Notes: generated from the sequence alone by a model not told the origin. A stretch of DNA of 64,000 nt from Porphyra umbilicalis (GCA_002049455.2 KV919028.1:1-64000); one strand, 5' to 3'; positions 19,901 through 30,848 are shown, numbered from the stretch's first letter. Numbers and translations: made by a program.

Positions 19901-22405
19901 CAATAAAGTGGTATCGGAAAGGATAGCATTAGAGCGCTTGCCCTATTCAGCACACACGAGCACCAAACTACAAAACGGCTCACGGCCTGGCGAAGCCCAA
20001 CCACCAAAAACCTATGACGCGGTCGATGCACTCACGAGAGCAGAATACGTCGTCGGAGCAGATGGCCGGGAGAAGATGGCCGGCACCTTCTGCGCCGCGA
20101 TCGTCACCCATGAGATCACCCGTGCGTCAGCAAATGACGGGGACGACGGCAGTGACGGCGGTGGTGCGAGGGGCGTTGGAGGGAGCGGGGACTTCGGCAG
20201 CGACGATGGGGGTGGGAGCGACGCCGGAGGGACCGCGGGGCGTACGAGCGACGATGGTGGCCCGAGCGACGTCAGCAGTCGATCCGCCGGCGAGATTGCG
20301 ACGGACGGCGAGGATGACGCGGATGGCGACCGTGGTGGGAGCGACGACGATTGTCGGCCTGACGGTGGCAGTCATCATGGTGGTTGGCGAGAATACGGCG
20401 TGATCAGGGACAACGACAGGACGACAGTGGGGGGCGAAAAAAAGCGAAAGAGGAGACGATCATAGCGTCGACGATAGTGGACGCGTCTGCCGAGGAAGCG
20501 CGGACAATACGAGCCACCACTGTGGCGATTGGGAGCGACATCGGCGGGAGCGCGGACGGGGGGGGCAACGATAGGGGTGGCAGAAACCATGGCGGCAGTG
20601 GGGACGGAACGAACGATGACAGTGGTGCGATCAACGACAGTGGGGGCGACGACGGTGACGTCGTCGACCAGTCCGACAGTGGTGCGGACGAGCCAGGTCA
20701 AGAATCGCGAGCAGTGTGGCTCACATTTTTGCACTCTGCCACCGCAGATCCAGATCATCGAAACCTGCTGGCCTCTTTCCCATGTTGCACTTGCATTTCC
20801 ATCTGCCCCGACATCGTGCGGCTTCGAGATGGAGAAGCATCCCCGACACAAAATCCATCGCTGGACACTGGTCCGTTGGGTATGACTGAAAAGAGATGCG
20901 ATGGGGTTGGGGACCTGCATTCAATGCATTCAGATTCGATTTCTTCCATTCCGAAATTGTCGGTTTCTCGAGCTCTCTTCTGGAAGAAAGCCAGAGTGTG
21001 AAGTTTTTGGCGCCGGGGGCGGGCGCGACCACCCGGCGGCAAGCGTGGAGGCGTCCATTGCGTCGGCACGGTGCACGCAAGGGCGCGGCCGTGCCGTGCT
21101 GCTAGGCGGTCGCAAGTGCTCCCCCAGTGGCGGGGGGGGGGGGAAACACGTGCTTGGGGTGTTGACGTGGCGACGCGAGGTGGCACGGACACGCCGTCGC
21201 GTCCGCTCCACGGCGACTGCCCGGGCACGGCCCTGCTGACTGACGCGTACAGGACGGCGGTGCCGCACGTGTGGGCACGGGGTGGAGAAGCAAGCGTGCC
21301 TTTGGGGGCGGCCTCGCTGACAGGCGCGGTGCGGGACGACGGTGCCGCGCGGGTGCGCACGGGGTGGACGAGCAGGCGTTTCTTTGCCCGGGGGTAGAGG
21401 AGCGCCGCCTGCGTATACAAGCAGTGGAGAGAGAGGACAGGGGGAGACCAGTGGGATTAGGCAGCAAGGGAACGACTCTTTCTCTCCCAGGGGACTGAAG
21501 TGACGGTGGGCCTACGTCTTGGGCGTGTTTCGCCTTGACAACGTTCATGCGTGATCTGCGCTGTATGGACACCCTGCTTGAGCTCATGCCGACTATCGAG
21601 TGCACCATCTACACGGCGCGTCAGCGGATGAAAAGTGTCCATTACTGAGCTCCACCGCACGACACCTCAATACAGACGTGTTCACGTGGCGCAACATGTG
21701 CGCGGGGCGGAAAAGGCGGAAGTGGTTACAACGAGGCGCGCGCGCCGTCGACGCGAGCTCAGCAAACTTCTCACTACTGTGGGGCCGCGGTGTTCAGCAG
21801 CGCATCTTTCAACTCGCTGAGCACTGAGCTCTTCGTATGGTACTGCCTGCGCAGAAGGCCAATGTTGTACTCCCTTCCGAGGGTAGCTTCAGTCACTATT
21901 TCTGTGTGTTGTATACTTTGGTCCGATGGGTGAACAGCTCCCAGCAACCACAGACATCTGGTAGAAGGGCAATGCTGTTGCGTCTCAGGCCTGGTCGGCC
22001 GTGAGAGTGACCAAGGCATTTTGAACTACCTCAGTTGCTGGCCGCGTCGTGTACTGGAGAGTCCGGTTGACGTCGGAGGACCCACCCCGTAAAAGTGTTA
22101 ATGCACTTCACTTGCATTTACATTTGAATTCTATGGGGAAAATGTGTTGTGGGAGTCCACAAGATATTGCTTCGATCATGAGGATTTCGCGGAGCCCCCA
22201 CATCTCGTGGAGATCACGATCTTGGGGCTTGCGAGCCCCTGCCCCCTACGAACCGTACATTCATGAGGGTCTCGTGAGCGCAGGTATTAATATGTGCGAC
22301 GCACACTGCAGCCATCTGTGTGCACGACAACGCTGTCCACGGGCGCGTCCCCTTCACGTGTAGAAACACGGTGTGCCACGCGACCAGCCGGTGACTGTGT
22401 GTTTC
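16914..22405. other. long gene-poor stretch
   Basis: I find no frame with a recognisable domain. Between 19456 and 19926 a + frame has two Cys-rich patches (ENCRCFVCTV, RYWCLC) but no known pattern, and I do not call it. From about 20130 to 20690 the + strand is a degenerate array rich in GACGG, GCGACGATGG and GGTGGG steps; its open frames are by-products of that composition. A G-rich patch lies at 21120-21145. Confidence 0.4.
20130..20690 (+). repeat. degenerate GAC/GGT-rich simple-sequence array
   Basis: The + strand repeats short purine-rich steps such as GACGACGGCAGTGACGGCGG and GCGACGATGGG with no fixed period. In one frame it would encode Asp/Gly/Ser and on the other strand Thr/Val/Ala runs. 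It looks like an eroded micro- or minisatellite. Confidence 0.5.
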
Positions 22406-22505
22406 TTCGCGCTCGCTCACACTGGCAGTGCCCGCTCTCACGGCCAGTGCTCGTACTCGCTCTCACTGCCAGTGCTCGCTCTTGCTTCTAGCGCTCGCTT
22501 TCGCT
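22406..22505 (+). repeat. short direct repeats upstream of the transposase
   Basis: Three to four imperfect copies of CACTGCCAGTGCTCGCTCT (19-26 bp, each with a small internal palindrome CACTGxCAGTG) lie in a row. They end about 200 bp before the transposase start and could be subterminal transposase-binding repeats of that element. Confidence 0.55.
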
Positions 22506-22718
22506 GCCTGTGCCGCCGGCTCGAGGACGCCCAAGTCCATCTGCTCCCCGCTGTTGCTGCCACAAACCCGCAGCCGCCGCACCCCGTACATGTGCTCCTG
22601 CAGCCCCACCCGTCTACTACCACAGGGGCACCACGGCAACCACGGTCGCGGCACGCCGGCCACTTGCGCCCGGGACCACCATCTTCTGCCGCTTTCCGAC
22701 GGAGTTGGTGGTGCAGAG

Positions 22719-23744
22719 ATGTTCTCTGAGATGCAGCGGCTGCACGGGCTAGACCTCGTTGAGGAGGGCTATGGGTGGAACGAGGTGGCGCTCATCATCG
22801 GCTGCTCAGAGTACTCACTCCGCCGCTGGCATGCGTGCTTCATGGAGTCGGGGAGCGTGTGGCAGAAACCCGCCCTGCACAATCGGCACGAAGACGCTGC
22901 GGTGCGCAACGACGATTTGCGCAACGCCGTTCTCACGCTCGTGGAGGCGGAGCCGGTCGCTTTCTTGCGTGACCACGTCGACCTTTTGGTGCGTCTGAGC
23001 ATCCACTTCCCCGATGTTGACCACCGGTACGTCAGTGCATCGACAGTGCATCGCGTGTTACGACACAATGGCTACACGCGCAAGAAGGTGGAGCGGCTCT
23101 TCCTCGAGCGGTCGGAGGCGGCGCAGCGGGAGCTGGCCGAAGTGCTTAACGAGGTGCCCATGCGATGCCTTGTGAGCGTCGACGAGACGCACACGGACGG
23201 CGGCGATGTGTTCCGTCGTTACGGCCGCTCCCTCAACGGCGTACGTTGCGAGCTACTGGACAGGGATCCTCGCTCTGTGGCGAGCACCAGCACCATGATG
23301 GGCGTCTCCATGACACGCGGCGTCATCTGGTCGCAGACGGTCGTTCTGCCGCCGGCGCAGACGGCCGATGACTGGCGTCTATTTCTGCAGTGCCTCGGCG
23401 AGCAGATGAACACCTACGTGCCCGGGCTTCCGTGGGACGTCCAGCCCGACGCGTGTGTCGTGCTTTATGACAACGCCGGAATTCATGACCTTAACGCCGA
23501 CGAGTTCATGAACGCCAACGGCATGTACCACATCCGCCTGTCGGCGTACTCACCCAACCTCATGCCTATTGAGGGCGTTTTCAGCGAGCTGAAGAAGCAC
23601 GTCAGGGAGCTCGTGTACCACAATGCCAACTACCTCGACAAGCCGCAGCAGCTCATGGCGGGTGCCGTCAGCTTGCTCACGCTGCAGCAAATCGCAGGCC
23701 AGTTCACGCGTGTGTCACACAAGCTTGCTGCCCTGCTCAACTGA
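22719..23744 (+). CDS. Tc1/mariner-IS630 superfamily transposase (DD33E), 341 aa
   Basis: The N-terminus has a helix-turn-helix (VALIIGCSEYSLRRWHACF, near residues 23-41) and a second DNA-binding segment with VSASTVHRVLRHNGYTRKK (105-123). The DDE_3-type catalytic core shows LVSVDETHTDG (Asp155), CVVLYDNAGIH (Asp251) and LSAYSPNLMPIEGVFSELK (Glu285), with 33 residues between the last two. All catalytic residues are present, the frame is unbroken and the length is normal, so the enzyme may be active. I chose ATG 22719 because the family fold begins there; the frame is open further upstream to 22428 through low-complexity sequence. It would cut and paste its own element. I could not find clear terminal inverted repeats or a TA duplication by eye. 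A related but distinct transposase lies at 53670-54683. Confidence 0.9.
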   Translation: MFSEMQRLHGLDLVEEGYGWNEVALIIGCSEYSLRRWHACFMESGSVWQKPALHNRHEDAAVRNDDLRNAVLTLVEAEPVAFLRDHVDLLVRLSIHFPDVDHRYVSASTVHRVLRHNGYTRKKVERLFLERSEAAQRELAEVLNEVPMRCLVSVDETHTDGGDVFRRYGRSLNGVRCELLDRDPRSVASTSTMMGVSMTRGVIWSQTVVLPPAQTADDWRLFLQCLGEQMNTYVPGLPWDVQPDACVVLYDNAGIHDLNADEFMNANGMYHIRLSAYSPNLMPIEGVFSELKKHVRELVYHNANYLDKPQQLMAGAVSLLTLQQIAGQFTRVSHKLAALLN

Positions 23745-24899
23745 TTCGAGGTTCCCATAGGGAATGCATCTACCTTGTCGTTCGTACGGATGGGGGGCGC
23801 GGGGGCGCGCCGCGGGGGGCGTGAGCTGCGCTTTCGCGCAGTGGCCGACTGTGGCAGGCTCGTTAGCAGCCTATTTTTGTCACGCATGTTCTATTTTCTC
23901 GGGGGGGGGGGGGGGGTACAAAGGTGATGGCACGTCGAGTAGGCATCGACGAGATGCGTAAAGAAAGAGCCTGGGGTACCATCTCGGTCGGTCGTTCGTC
24001 TGTTGCCATCCGCTTCTCTGTATGCTCAATGTTGTTGTCAGATGAAGCCGACAGTGGGGAACCGCCAGAAGTCGGAGAAACATGGGTGCGTACGGGGACA
24101 GCTGCAAGCTGCAGGACTGCACCACTTTTCACCGCTTAACAAGGAGGTGCAGCGCAGCGGTTATCCCCAGAGAGCGCTACATCCAAGAGTTGCGGAAGGA
24201 GAGCGCCACTTATTCGAAGACACAGAACAAACAACACGATAACACACAACAAACACCAAAAAAGGCACAACAAACAATGAAAGAAGGCGCGAAGAGCAAC
24301 GAACAGCCTCGGGCCTACGCTTGTGGTGAGAAGGGCACCAAAGAACGCATGAACCGCCGCGCGCCGACACGCCCGTCCCATCCTCCGGCCACGCACTCCC
24401 CCCAACCCTCTGCCGCTCGCGTCCACCGCAGCGACCGCGCGGTGCGAGAGCGTAGCATCCGCCGCCCCTTGCCCGCCTCCCAGTCAGCTGGCGTCGCCGC
24501 CGCCTCCTCCACGGGCGTCGCTGCCGCCCGCCGCCGCGTCGTCGCCGCCGCCCGCCGCCGCGTCGTCGCCGCCGCCCGCGGTGCGCGCGCCCGCCGCCGA
24601 GCCGTGGACGTCCGCGCCGTAGCGGGCGCCGTCGCCTCCGCCGCCTCCACCACTGCCACGCAGACGTCGGCGACGGCTTCGGCGTCGGTGTCCGCCGCCT
24701 CCACCGCGTCCGCCTCTGCGGGAGCCGCCGCCGCCGGTGGCGTCCCCCCCCCTCAGTGGCGCGCTCACGGCTGCCCGTACGCGACCAGTGTTGCGCCAAC
24801 CAAGCACCGCGTGTGGCACTCGGACAGCGCGGCGGCCAGCGCGGCGGCCAGGTCGACGAGGGTTCCCCCCCCCTCCCCGCCCCGTCCCCTCCCCTAACC
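23745..24899. other. intergenic and GC-rich simple sequence
   Basis: A G16 run lies near 23901. From 24420 to 24900 the sequence becomes a GCC/CGC-rich simple array whose long open frames on both strands (for example GVAAARRRVVAAARRRVVAA on +) are composition effects. This may be the 3' end or an exon of the - strand gene to the right. Confidence 0.4.
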
Positions 24900-26120
24900 C
24901 CTCCTGACACCCCCACCCCCCACCCACGCAGAGCCGCCCTTCCAACAGGGCCCGCGTCAGCCGAGCAATGTCCCGGTGGTTGTCGAGAAGGCGGCGGAAG
25001 ATGAGGAGTTGACGCGATCCCACCCGCCACGGCGTCCAGGGCGGCCGCGACGGCCATCGCGGAGAGGCTGGCCTCCCCCGCCACCACCGCCTGGGGGGGA
25101 GTGGCCGGCAGCCGCAGCCGGTCGAGCCGCGTAGGCTTCCCCGCCGTCATCCGCCACGAGTAGAGCAAGTCGCAGCGGTCGGAGAGAGCGACGCCGGTGA
25201 ACGCCGGCGGCAGCGGCAGCGCCGCCCGCACCGCCACCAGGCGGTCGGCCGGCGCGGAGCACCGGTCCCCTGCCGCGGCGAGGCGTTCCCGCCCCCCCCG
25301 GGGAGGGTCCCCGGCCGCCGCTGCCGCCCCCCGCCCCATCTGCGCCGCCGCTGACGACTCCAACGCCGCGGCGCGGATGTCCGACAACTGCCACGCGGTG
25401 ACGGCGGTGGCGCCCACTCCCCCCACGGCCGCGTCGGGGACGGCGGTCGACGTGACCGCTGCCGACGCGGACCAGTGGGTTGCGGGGGGGACGGCCGCGT
25501 GGCGGGGCGACGCGGCGGCGGCGACGACGAGGGGCGTCCCCGGCACTTCCGGGGCGGTAGCGGCGGCGGCGAGTCGCCAACCGGGGGCGGCGGGGGGCGC
25601 GACGCCGCCCGTCCCCACCGCGTCGAGCGCGGCGGCCGTCAGCCGCGCGGCGGCCAGCTGCACGAGCACTAGGAGCAGGTGGACGGCCGCCGCCGGGTCG
25701 ACGTCGTTGTCGTCGGCCTCCCCCCCAAGCCCCCAGTGGCACCACCCAGGGCAGCGTCCGCGGCGGCCACGGCGGCCCCGTCCCATGGCCCCATCAGCTC
25801 CGCCGCGCCCTCGACGTCCGCTGGGGGCCCCCCCCACCCCCCCGCCCGCCATCAATACTCGTGACTTACCGACCGGCGCCGCTCGAGGCACGGACGTCAG
25901 CACCCCCGCGTCGACGCCGGCGGCAGGACAGCGCCGGCTTTCGTCAGAGAACGAGCTAGTGCGGGGGCGCCGGTGCCCGAGGGCACGGCGACCGCGGTGG
26001 ATGCACCATCCAAGAGGCCTGCGAGCTGCGGTACCGCAGCTGCCGCCCGCACACCGGCGCAGATGTGCGGTGGCGGCGCGGGGCGGGGATGTTGGGAGAG
26101 GATGGCGTGTGGAAGTGTGG
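24900..26120 (-). CDS. unrecognised Ala-rich protein gene with a short intron
   Basis: The - strand reads as a real but fragmented gene. An upstream piece contains VPQLAGLLDGASTAVAVPS and ends before a perfect donor GTAAGT at 25870. A CCCCCAG acceptor at 25821 gives a 50-nt intron after which DVEGAAELMGPWDGAAVAAA follows in frame. The longest piece holds DVDPAAAVHLLLVLVQLAAA, FTGVALSDRCDLLYSWRMTA and KPTRLDRLRL. The end contains RQLLIFRRLLDNHRDIARLT and RALLEGRLCV (about 25015-24935). The pieces lie in different frames. Some changes fall at short G runs (near 25725 and 25910), which suggests base-count errors; the change near 25020 is unexplained. The true start and end are uncertain. I recognise no family; a helical cytosolic protein is likely. 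Confidence 0.4.
25821..25870 (-). other. probable 50-nt spliceosomal intron
   Basis: On the - strand the exon ends ...CCGGTCG, followed by the full consensus donor GTAAGT. A TTGAT element lies in the middle and the intron ends in a run of C then AG. Removal joins well-composed coding sequence on both sides. Confidence 0.5.
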
Positions 26121-26941
26121 AGGGAAGAGGTCGGGATCTGGAATGTGCGGCGAAAGAATCACGCGAGCGTGCGGGGAATTCATGAAGGGAAGGTCCGTCC
26201 CACAGCACTTATCTCGAAACATCATGACACACAGTTTCGCGCGCCGGACCCACGAGTGCGTTTTCACACCCGAATCGCGCCACAGTGCTTCAGGACGAGA
26301 ACATTTCTCCAAGCGAACCAGGACTTTCTTCCGACAACCGTGCCACACACTTTCGAGTGCTGGCACGAATGGGAGATTTCAGCTGTTATCCCACCAGTGA
26401 CCGGCCCCATCCTCGAATCAAGGTCACCCTCTCGTGTGTACAAGCTTTTCTTTCGGCTTTTGTGGACAGCCGGCAGTGTCTCTCCGCTGGAATTGAGGCT
26501 CTGAAGTTGTGAGTGGTTGGAGCTTTGATGCAGCAGCTCAGTGTGAGTCGCGTGTTCCACTGTTCGCACATAACCTCTGCCGCCATGGCCCAAGCCGCCT
26601 CGCTACACATGACGCCCTGCGCCGCAGTGCACCACTCCCTCGCCCTGGACCCTCGCTGCGTGTACACGGGCGCGTCTCTGTGTGCTGGCGCGGGCGCTAG
26701 TATGTGAATGTGGTGGCGGAGGCCACCGCGGGGTACGCGGCCGCCAACCCTCCTCGTTTGTGCGCTCGGCTTAGCAACGGCGACTGCTGGCATCCGCAGC
26801 TGCTGCGGGCACCACCAAGGACTGGTAGCGGCTCGCATGGAGACGACCTGCGGCGCCGTCGCCGCTGCCACGGGAGCAGTAGCCGCTCCGCCCCCGCCAC
26901 TCGCAAAGCGCGGCTGCGGCGGCCAATGACTACGGCACCGG
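26121..26941. other. lower-GC intergenic stretch
   Basis: From 26121 to 26510 the DNA is closer to 50% GC with no supported gene. A short + frame from 26585 (MAQAASLHMTPCAAVHHS) ends in a strong donor-like GTATGTG at 26700 and may be a first exon of the gene to the right; no acceptor clearly fits. Confidence 0.35.
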
Positions 26942-27346
26942 TTGCGGCGGTTGCAGCGGCGCGTGCTCGCTTGGGTGGCCGATGCGCCTGTCCCCGAACC
27001 CATCTTGCTCCACTGCTTCGGCACGGGGCCGCCGCCGCGGTTGCCAGAGGTGGACGAGGCCTGCTACGACGCCTTCATGGCCGCTGCGGTTGCGGTTGCG
27101 GAACTTGTAGCGCGGCCGCGGCATAAAAAAAATGTACGGCGGCAGCCGATGTCGACGTGCCGGGCGGCGTACGAGATGGCGGCGACGGTAGGCGCAAATG
27201 GGCTGGTGGAGTGCTTCTATCGCCGCTGCTTCGTCACTCCGATGACGCGGCACGGCGCCGCCGCCATGCTCCAATCGTCGTGCGACTGGATTTGCAAAGA
27301 TCGGCGGCTGGAAGCGTCTAGCGCCGCCGAGACGTTGGCGGCATGA
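26942..27346 (+). CDS. possible last exon of an unrecognised protein
   Basis: The frame carries balanced, helical sequence: RRVLAWVADAPVPEPILLHC, then DEACYDAFMAAAVAVAELVA, YEMAATVGANGLVECFYRRC and AAMLQSSCDWICKDRRLEA before the stop. It has no ATG at its beginning, so it is probably an exon entered by splicing (acceptor-like TTGCAG near 26956 or GCCAG near 27047). The opposite strand is also open but Arg-rich. No family is recognised. Confidence 0.35.
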   Translation: MRRLQRRVLAWVADAPVPEPILLHCFGTGPPPRLPEVDEACYDAFMAAAVAVAELVARPRHKKNVRRQPMSTCRAAYEMAATVGANGLVECFYRRCFVTPMTRHGAAAMLQSSCDWICKDRRLEASSAAETLAA

Positions 27347-27907
27347 AGGCCACCGCTGGTCTCGGCGACTCGGCGCCCAGTGCCGGCCGGGGACTGGACC
27401 GTACGGCGGCGGCTTCACGCTGACGCGTCGAGTAGCTGATGCGGTGCCACTACACCGCATGTGCGGCGCGGCTGGGACCGTATGTCGCACTACCATCGTC
27501 CTCGTCCGTCTCTGTGAGGCGCGATGGGGCTAGCTGGGGGGGATGGGCGTGGCGTTCTGGCTGCTGCGTGGATGTGACGTCCTCTTTTCTTCAGGGCGGG
27601 GGGGTAGCACCCTCGTCAAGGGTCAGTGTTAAAGCCAACAGAGAGAACCGCTTCTAGAGATGCCTGCCGCACAGAGACGTCAAACGTGCGAATACCTTCT
27701 CCCCACCCGCAGAAACACAAGCACTTGACAAAGCAAACAGCATACAGTGCATATGGCAGGGAGACTAGGGCCGGGATCATGCCCTGATGAAACTACAGCT
27801 ATACTCGATGATGCACAGAGATGCTACTACCGTCCGAGACCGGAACAGGACAGCCACCACGCTCCTGGGCGACGGACGGCGCGAACACACCCAGAACCGA
27901 CTCCTGC
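27347..27907. other. intergenic between two 3' ends
   Basis: Nothing recognisable. The stretch separates the convergent + frame and the - strand zinc-knuckle gene. Confidence 0.5.
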
Positions 27908-29437
27908 CTACACGCCGTGCACGTCAGTGTCACTGCGGAGGAGACGTTGGTCCATCTCGCCGACGGTGCCCGCAGTTGCCGGCGTCGCGGCGCCAGCCTC
28001 AGTTCCAGCGACGAGGCCGCGCACCTCGGCGCCGGGCCCCACACATGGGGCCCCAATTGGGGCACGAGCCGGAGCGCCGTCCTCAACAGAAGCGCCAGGA
28101 ACGGGTCCGCTTGTAGTCGAGGACGGCGCGTCCCATTCGGATCCCGTCCGCGCGCCGGCGACGACAAGGTGCACGGCAAAAGCAATGCTGGAAAGCAGGG
28201 CCGGACGCATCGTTGCTGGCATGGCGGAGCACAGCCACTCGGACACGTCGGCGGGCGCGAGGGAGCCAGTCGTCAGCGTGTACCCGCGCAGGTGTGACTG
28301 CACCGCTCCCTTAATGATGTACGATGCGAGTTCTTGGTCCGCCTCTGCAACTGGGCACCTACACAGCTGCACGATGATGCGGTGCGCAATCTGCAGCGGC
28401 GGGAGGCCGCCAAACTCGCGGTTCTTGAAGACCGCCATCGGCTGGGCGTAGATTTCGCGGGTGCCACGCGGCCACAGGTCGTCCTTGCGGACGCAAAAGG
28501 AGGGAACCGCGGTCGGCTGCTCGCCGGCCGGCACACGGGTGGCGCTCCCGGCCTTGTCCTTGGCTCTGCCCTTTCCCTTTCCGTTCACCGTCGGTAGACG
28601 CAGCCCGTGCGCCGCCACGCGTTGCGCACGGCCTTTGGCAATCGCGGCCGCGTACATCTTGGAGCGGCGGGCGGTCGCGCCACGCAGCATGCGAACGGCC
28701 TTGGGCTCGTGAAAGGCGTCAGCGCCGCTGCTATCACCGTCGGCTGCAGCTGACGCACCAGCGTCATCATCTGCGTCGCGGCTGTCGCGGTCCGCGTTGG
28801 CGTCGACATTGTCGACGTCGCCTAACGAGGCATCGGCATCAGAGACGTCCCCCTCGACGGCTCGCGCGGCGCGCTGGTTGGCGGCCACGCTCCCTTCGTG
28901 TGCGTGCTGCCGGAGGACGCTGAAGGCCACCTTGTTGGCGCCTTGAAGCACGGCCGCCTTACTGCCGAGCGTCTCCATGACGCGCATCGTCTCGTCCACG
29001 TCCACGTTGGCATCGTGCACATTACCGCGAAGGCGGGCAACAGAGACGCGGCGCTCCGCCTTCTCCACACCTTCCGCCGCCGACATGCTCTGTGAGTTGT
29101 TCACGAGGCTCTGGATGGCCTCGGGCGTGATCAGAACGCACACAAAGTCCGTCTTGTCGAGCGCGCGCTTGCACCACTTGCGCACCACGCCGCCCTTCTT
29201 GCTCAGCTGCCAGCGGTCGGGCGCAAACGTCTGAGTCCCGTACAGGTGGCCTGGGAGACCGCACTTGCCGCAGATCTTGTGGTGGATGCACTTTAGGTCG
29301 ACACACTGCCCCACCTCACGAAATGGATGCCCCTCCGGGAGCGTGCGGCGGCACTGCGTCTGCTTCAGTGGGCACGTCCGGGCCGTGTGGGAGGTGCCGT
29401 CGGCGGGAGCCACGTACGCGCAGATGCCGCACTTCAT
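27908..29437 (-). CDS. two-zinc-knuckle protein, paralogue of the gene at 46741, 509 aa
   Basis: The protein begins MKCGICAYVAPADGTSHTAR and has a long zinc knuckle C3-x2-C6-x10-H17-x4-C22, then a second, CGKCGLPGHLYG (C56, C59, H64). An Asp/Ala-rich linker follows. Then comes a conserved block with EIYAQPMAVFKNREFGGLPP and ASYIIKGAVQSHLRGYTLTT ending ADVSEWLCSAM. The same order of knuckles and block (EIYGSEN...GVP...DTLNSF...QALTAESLSTADLVGVMM) is found in the protein at 46741, so the two are paralogues. I know no family with this layout. Zinc knuckles suggest nucleic-acid or protein binding. The ATG at 29437 starts two bases after a CGCAG acceptor-like site, and the paralogue has the same arrangement, so a 5' leader intron is likely. 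It could be a host gene or an accessory gene of a mobile element. Confidence 0.7.
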   Translation of the reverse strand: MKCGICAYVAPADGTSHTARTCPLKQTQCRRTLPEGHPFREVGQCVDLKCIHHKICGKCGLPGHLYGTQTFAPDRWQLSKKGGVVRKWCKRALDKTDFVCVLITPEAIQSLVNNSQSMSAAEGVEKAERRVSVARLRGNVHDANVDVDETMRVMETLGSKAAVLQGANKVAFSVLRQHAHEGSVAANQRAARAVEGDVSDADASLGDVDNVDANADRDSRDADDDAGASAAADGDSSGADAFHEPKAVRMLRGATARRSKMYAAAIAKGRAQRVAAHGLRLPTVNGKGKGRAKDKAGSATRVPAGEQPTAVPSFCVRKDDLWPRGTREIYAQPMAVFKNREFGGLPPLQIAHRIIVQLCRCPVAEADQELASYIIKGAVQSHLRGYTLTTGSLAPADVSEWLCSAMPATMRPALLSSIAFAVHLVVAGARTGSEWDAPSSTTSGPVPGASVEDGAPARAPIGAPCVGPGAEVRGLVAGTEAGAATPATAGTVGEMDQRLLRSDTDVHGV

Positions 29438-29640
29438 AGCTGCGGGCGTCGAGGAAAACGGAGGGCACGGACGAGGGGTGGCCACCGACAGGGACGGACA
29501 GCACGCGGGTGCCGACGGGGAGGGGGAGTCGCGGAGAGGTAGGCACGGGCGAGAGCGACAGGGACACACGGGTCGACAGTGGGCGGGGACAAAGGCGCAG
29601 CTCTGGCACTATTCTCCTGCTTCTGGCGGCACACGCCACG

Positions 29641-29648
29641 GTTATATA
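29641..29648 (-). promoter_or_regulatory. TATA box of the zinc-knuckle gene
   Basis: TATATAAC on the - strand stands about 205 bp upstream of the ATG, in GC-rich DNA where such a word is rare. The distance leaves room for a leader with the suspected intron. Confidence 0.5.
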
Positions 29649-30791
29649 CCCACCTCAGCGCCGCCGAGCTCATGACGGCGACGCCGCAGCCGCAGGCACC
29701 GCCCACACACTCAAACCTCACCGGCCACACGCCGCACGGGGACCAATCCGGCACTGCTGCGCGTACCAGGTCACCCGCGCTCGAGCCGCCCATGCGGGGC
29801 CGCTTCTCCAGCCCGTCTCGTGGCGGGACGACGGAGGGCGCTGCCGCAGAGACAAACCCCCTGAAGCAGCATTGGCGACAGAGTGTTCGGAGGGGCCAGG
29901 GGGGCGGTGTGAATTAATGGCAAAAGGTATTGCCAACAAGGACCAAGAGGGAGATAGCGCGAGGGCAGGAGGCACCCCAATAATCAGTACGACGGGACGA
30001 TGGCGGAATACACACTGGGAGGGGAACGGAGCGCAGTGTTCCACCAGTCACCAAACCACGTCGCAGACAAAGCGGTCGGTCGCCAGGAGCACCACATTGC
30101 GCAACGAACCGCCGTCGGCGCCAGGTCAACCAGGTCAGGAGCACCAGCGCGGCCCGGATGTGGCAGCAGGCGCCAGAGAGCGCGCGCATTGCACGGACAG
30201 TCCAAAAGCCCGCAACAGAGTCAGGCACGGCCATCTGCAGAAGCAAAGGTCTTGGCGCAACGGGCGTCGTTGGCGCCCAAACAGCGTGCGGGATCCAATG
30301 GTGCGGCGGAGGGGCTTCAGAGCGTGGGTGAGGGGGGGTCGCCACGGGGCGAAAGGCAAGCGGGCAAACTGTCTTGATGGCGTGGTATACAAGGAGATGG
30401 TGTTGCTCGCGTGCATCCCGCCAGATCCGGCACCTTGGCGTGCAGGGCTGTCCGTACGCGCAGATGGCCAAAGATGCTGCAGCCCTTTGCAGTGTCTGTC
30501 TGTGAGAATGCTAACAATTGCACCTCTTCCAGGGACGGAGAGCACGACAAATACACAGATGCAATCCGATAGGCCGCTTGCCCTCAGTGTGAAGACAACG
30601 TCCTTTGGAACATCCCGGCAGCGATTGGTGGATGACGTCGCTACCAGATCCTGGCATGGAGGGCACCTGGCCAACCAACAAACACCAGAGTAGCTGGGCC
30701 TGACGTCCAGCGCTCCGAAGCAACGCGTAAAGGCCGCTCATTGGAAGAGAATACCTCGAGAGTGCTCGAGATCTAGTGGTCCACTAGTGTT
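29649..30791. other. intergenic, no supported gene
   Basis: Frames on both strands up to 390 codons lack domains and shadow one another. Nothing else is seen apart from short palindromes such as CTCGAG-AGTG-CTCGAG near 30760, next to dispersed repeat A. Confidence 0.4.
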
Positions 30792-30848
30792 TGGGCAAAC
30801 CTTCACTCCCGCGGACATGGCAAAATTTGGAAAAGCACCATACAGGTG
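30792..30848 (-). repeat. dispersed repeat A, copy 2
   Basis: This is the inverted match to 5278-5335, with the same core TTCCAAATTTTGCCATGTCC and a few mismatches. It sits at a sharp change from mixed DNA to the very GC-rich block at 31.0-34.4 kb. Confidence 0.75.

Noticed and set aside
19908-20465. 185-codon Asp/Gly-rich frame
   Set aside because: Produced by the degenerate GAC/GGT array; the opposite strand is equally open.
24315-24897. Ala/Arg repeat proteins on both strands
   Set aside because: GCC/CGC simple repeat; no frame preferred.
29509-30693. 394-codon + frame
   Set aside because: Antisense to the promoter and leader of the zinc-knuckle gene, no domain, poor composition.
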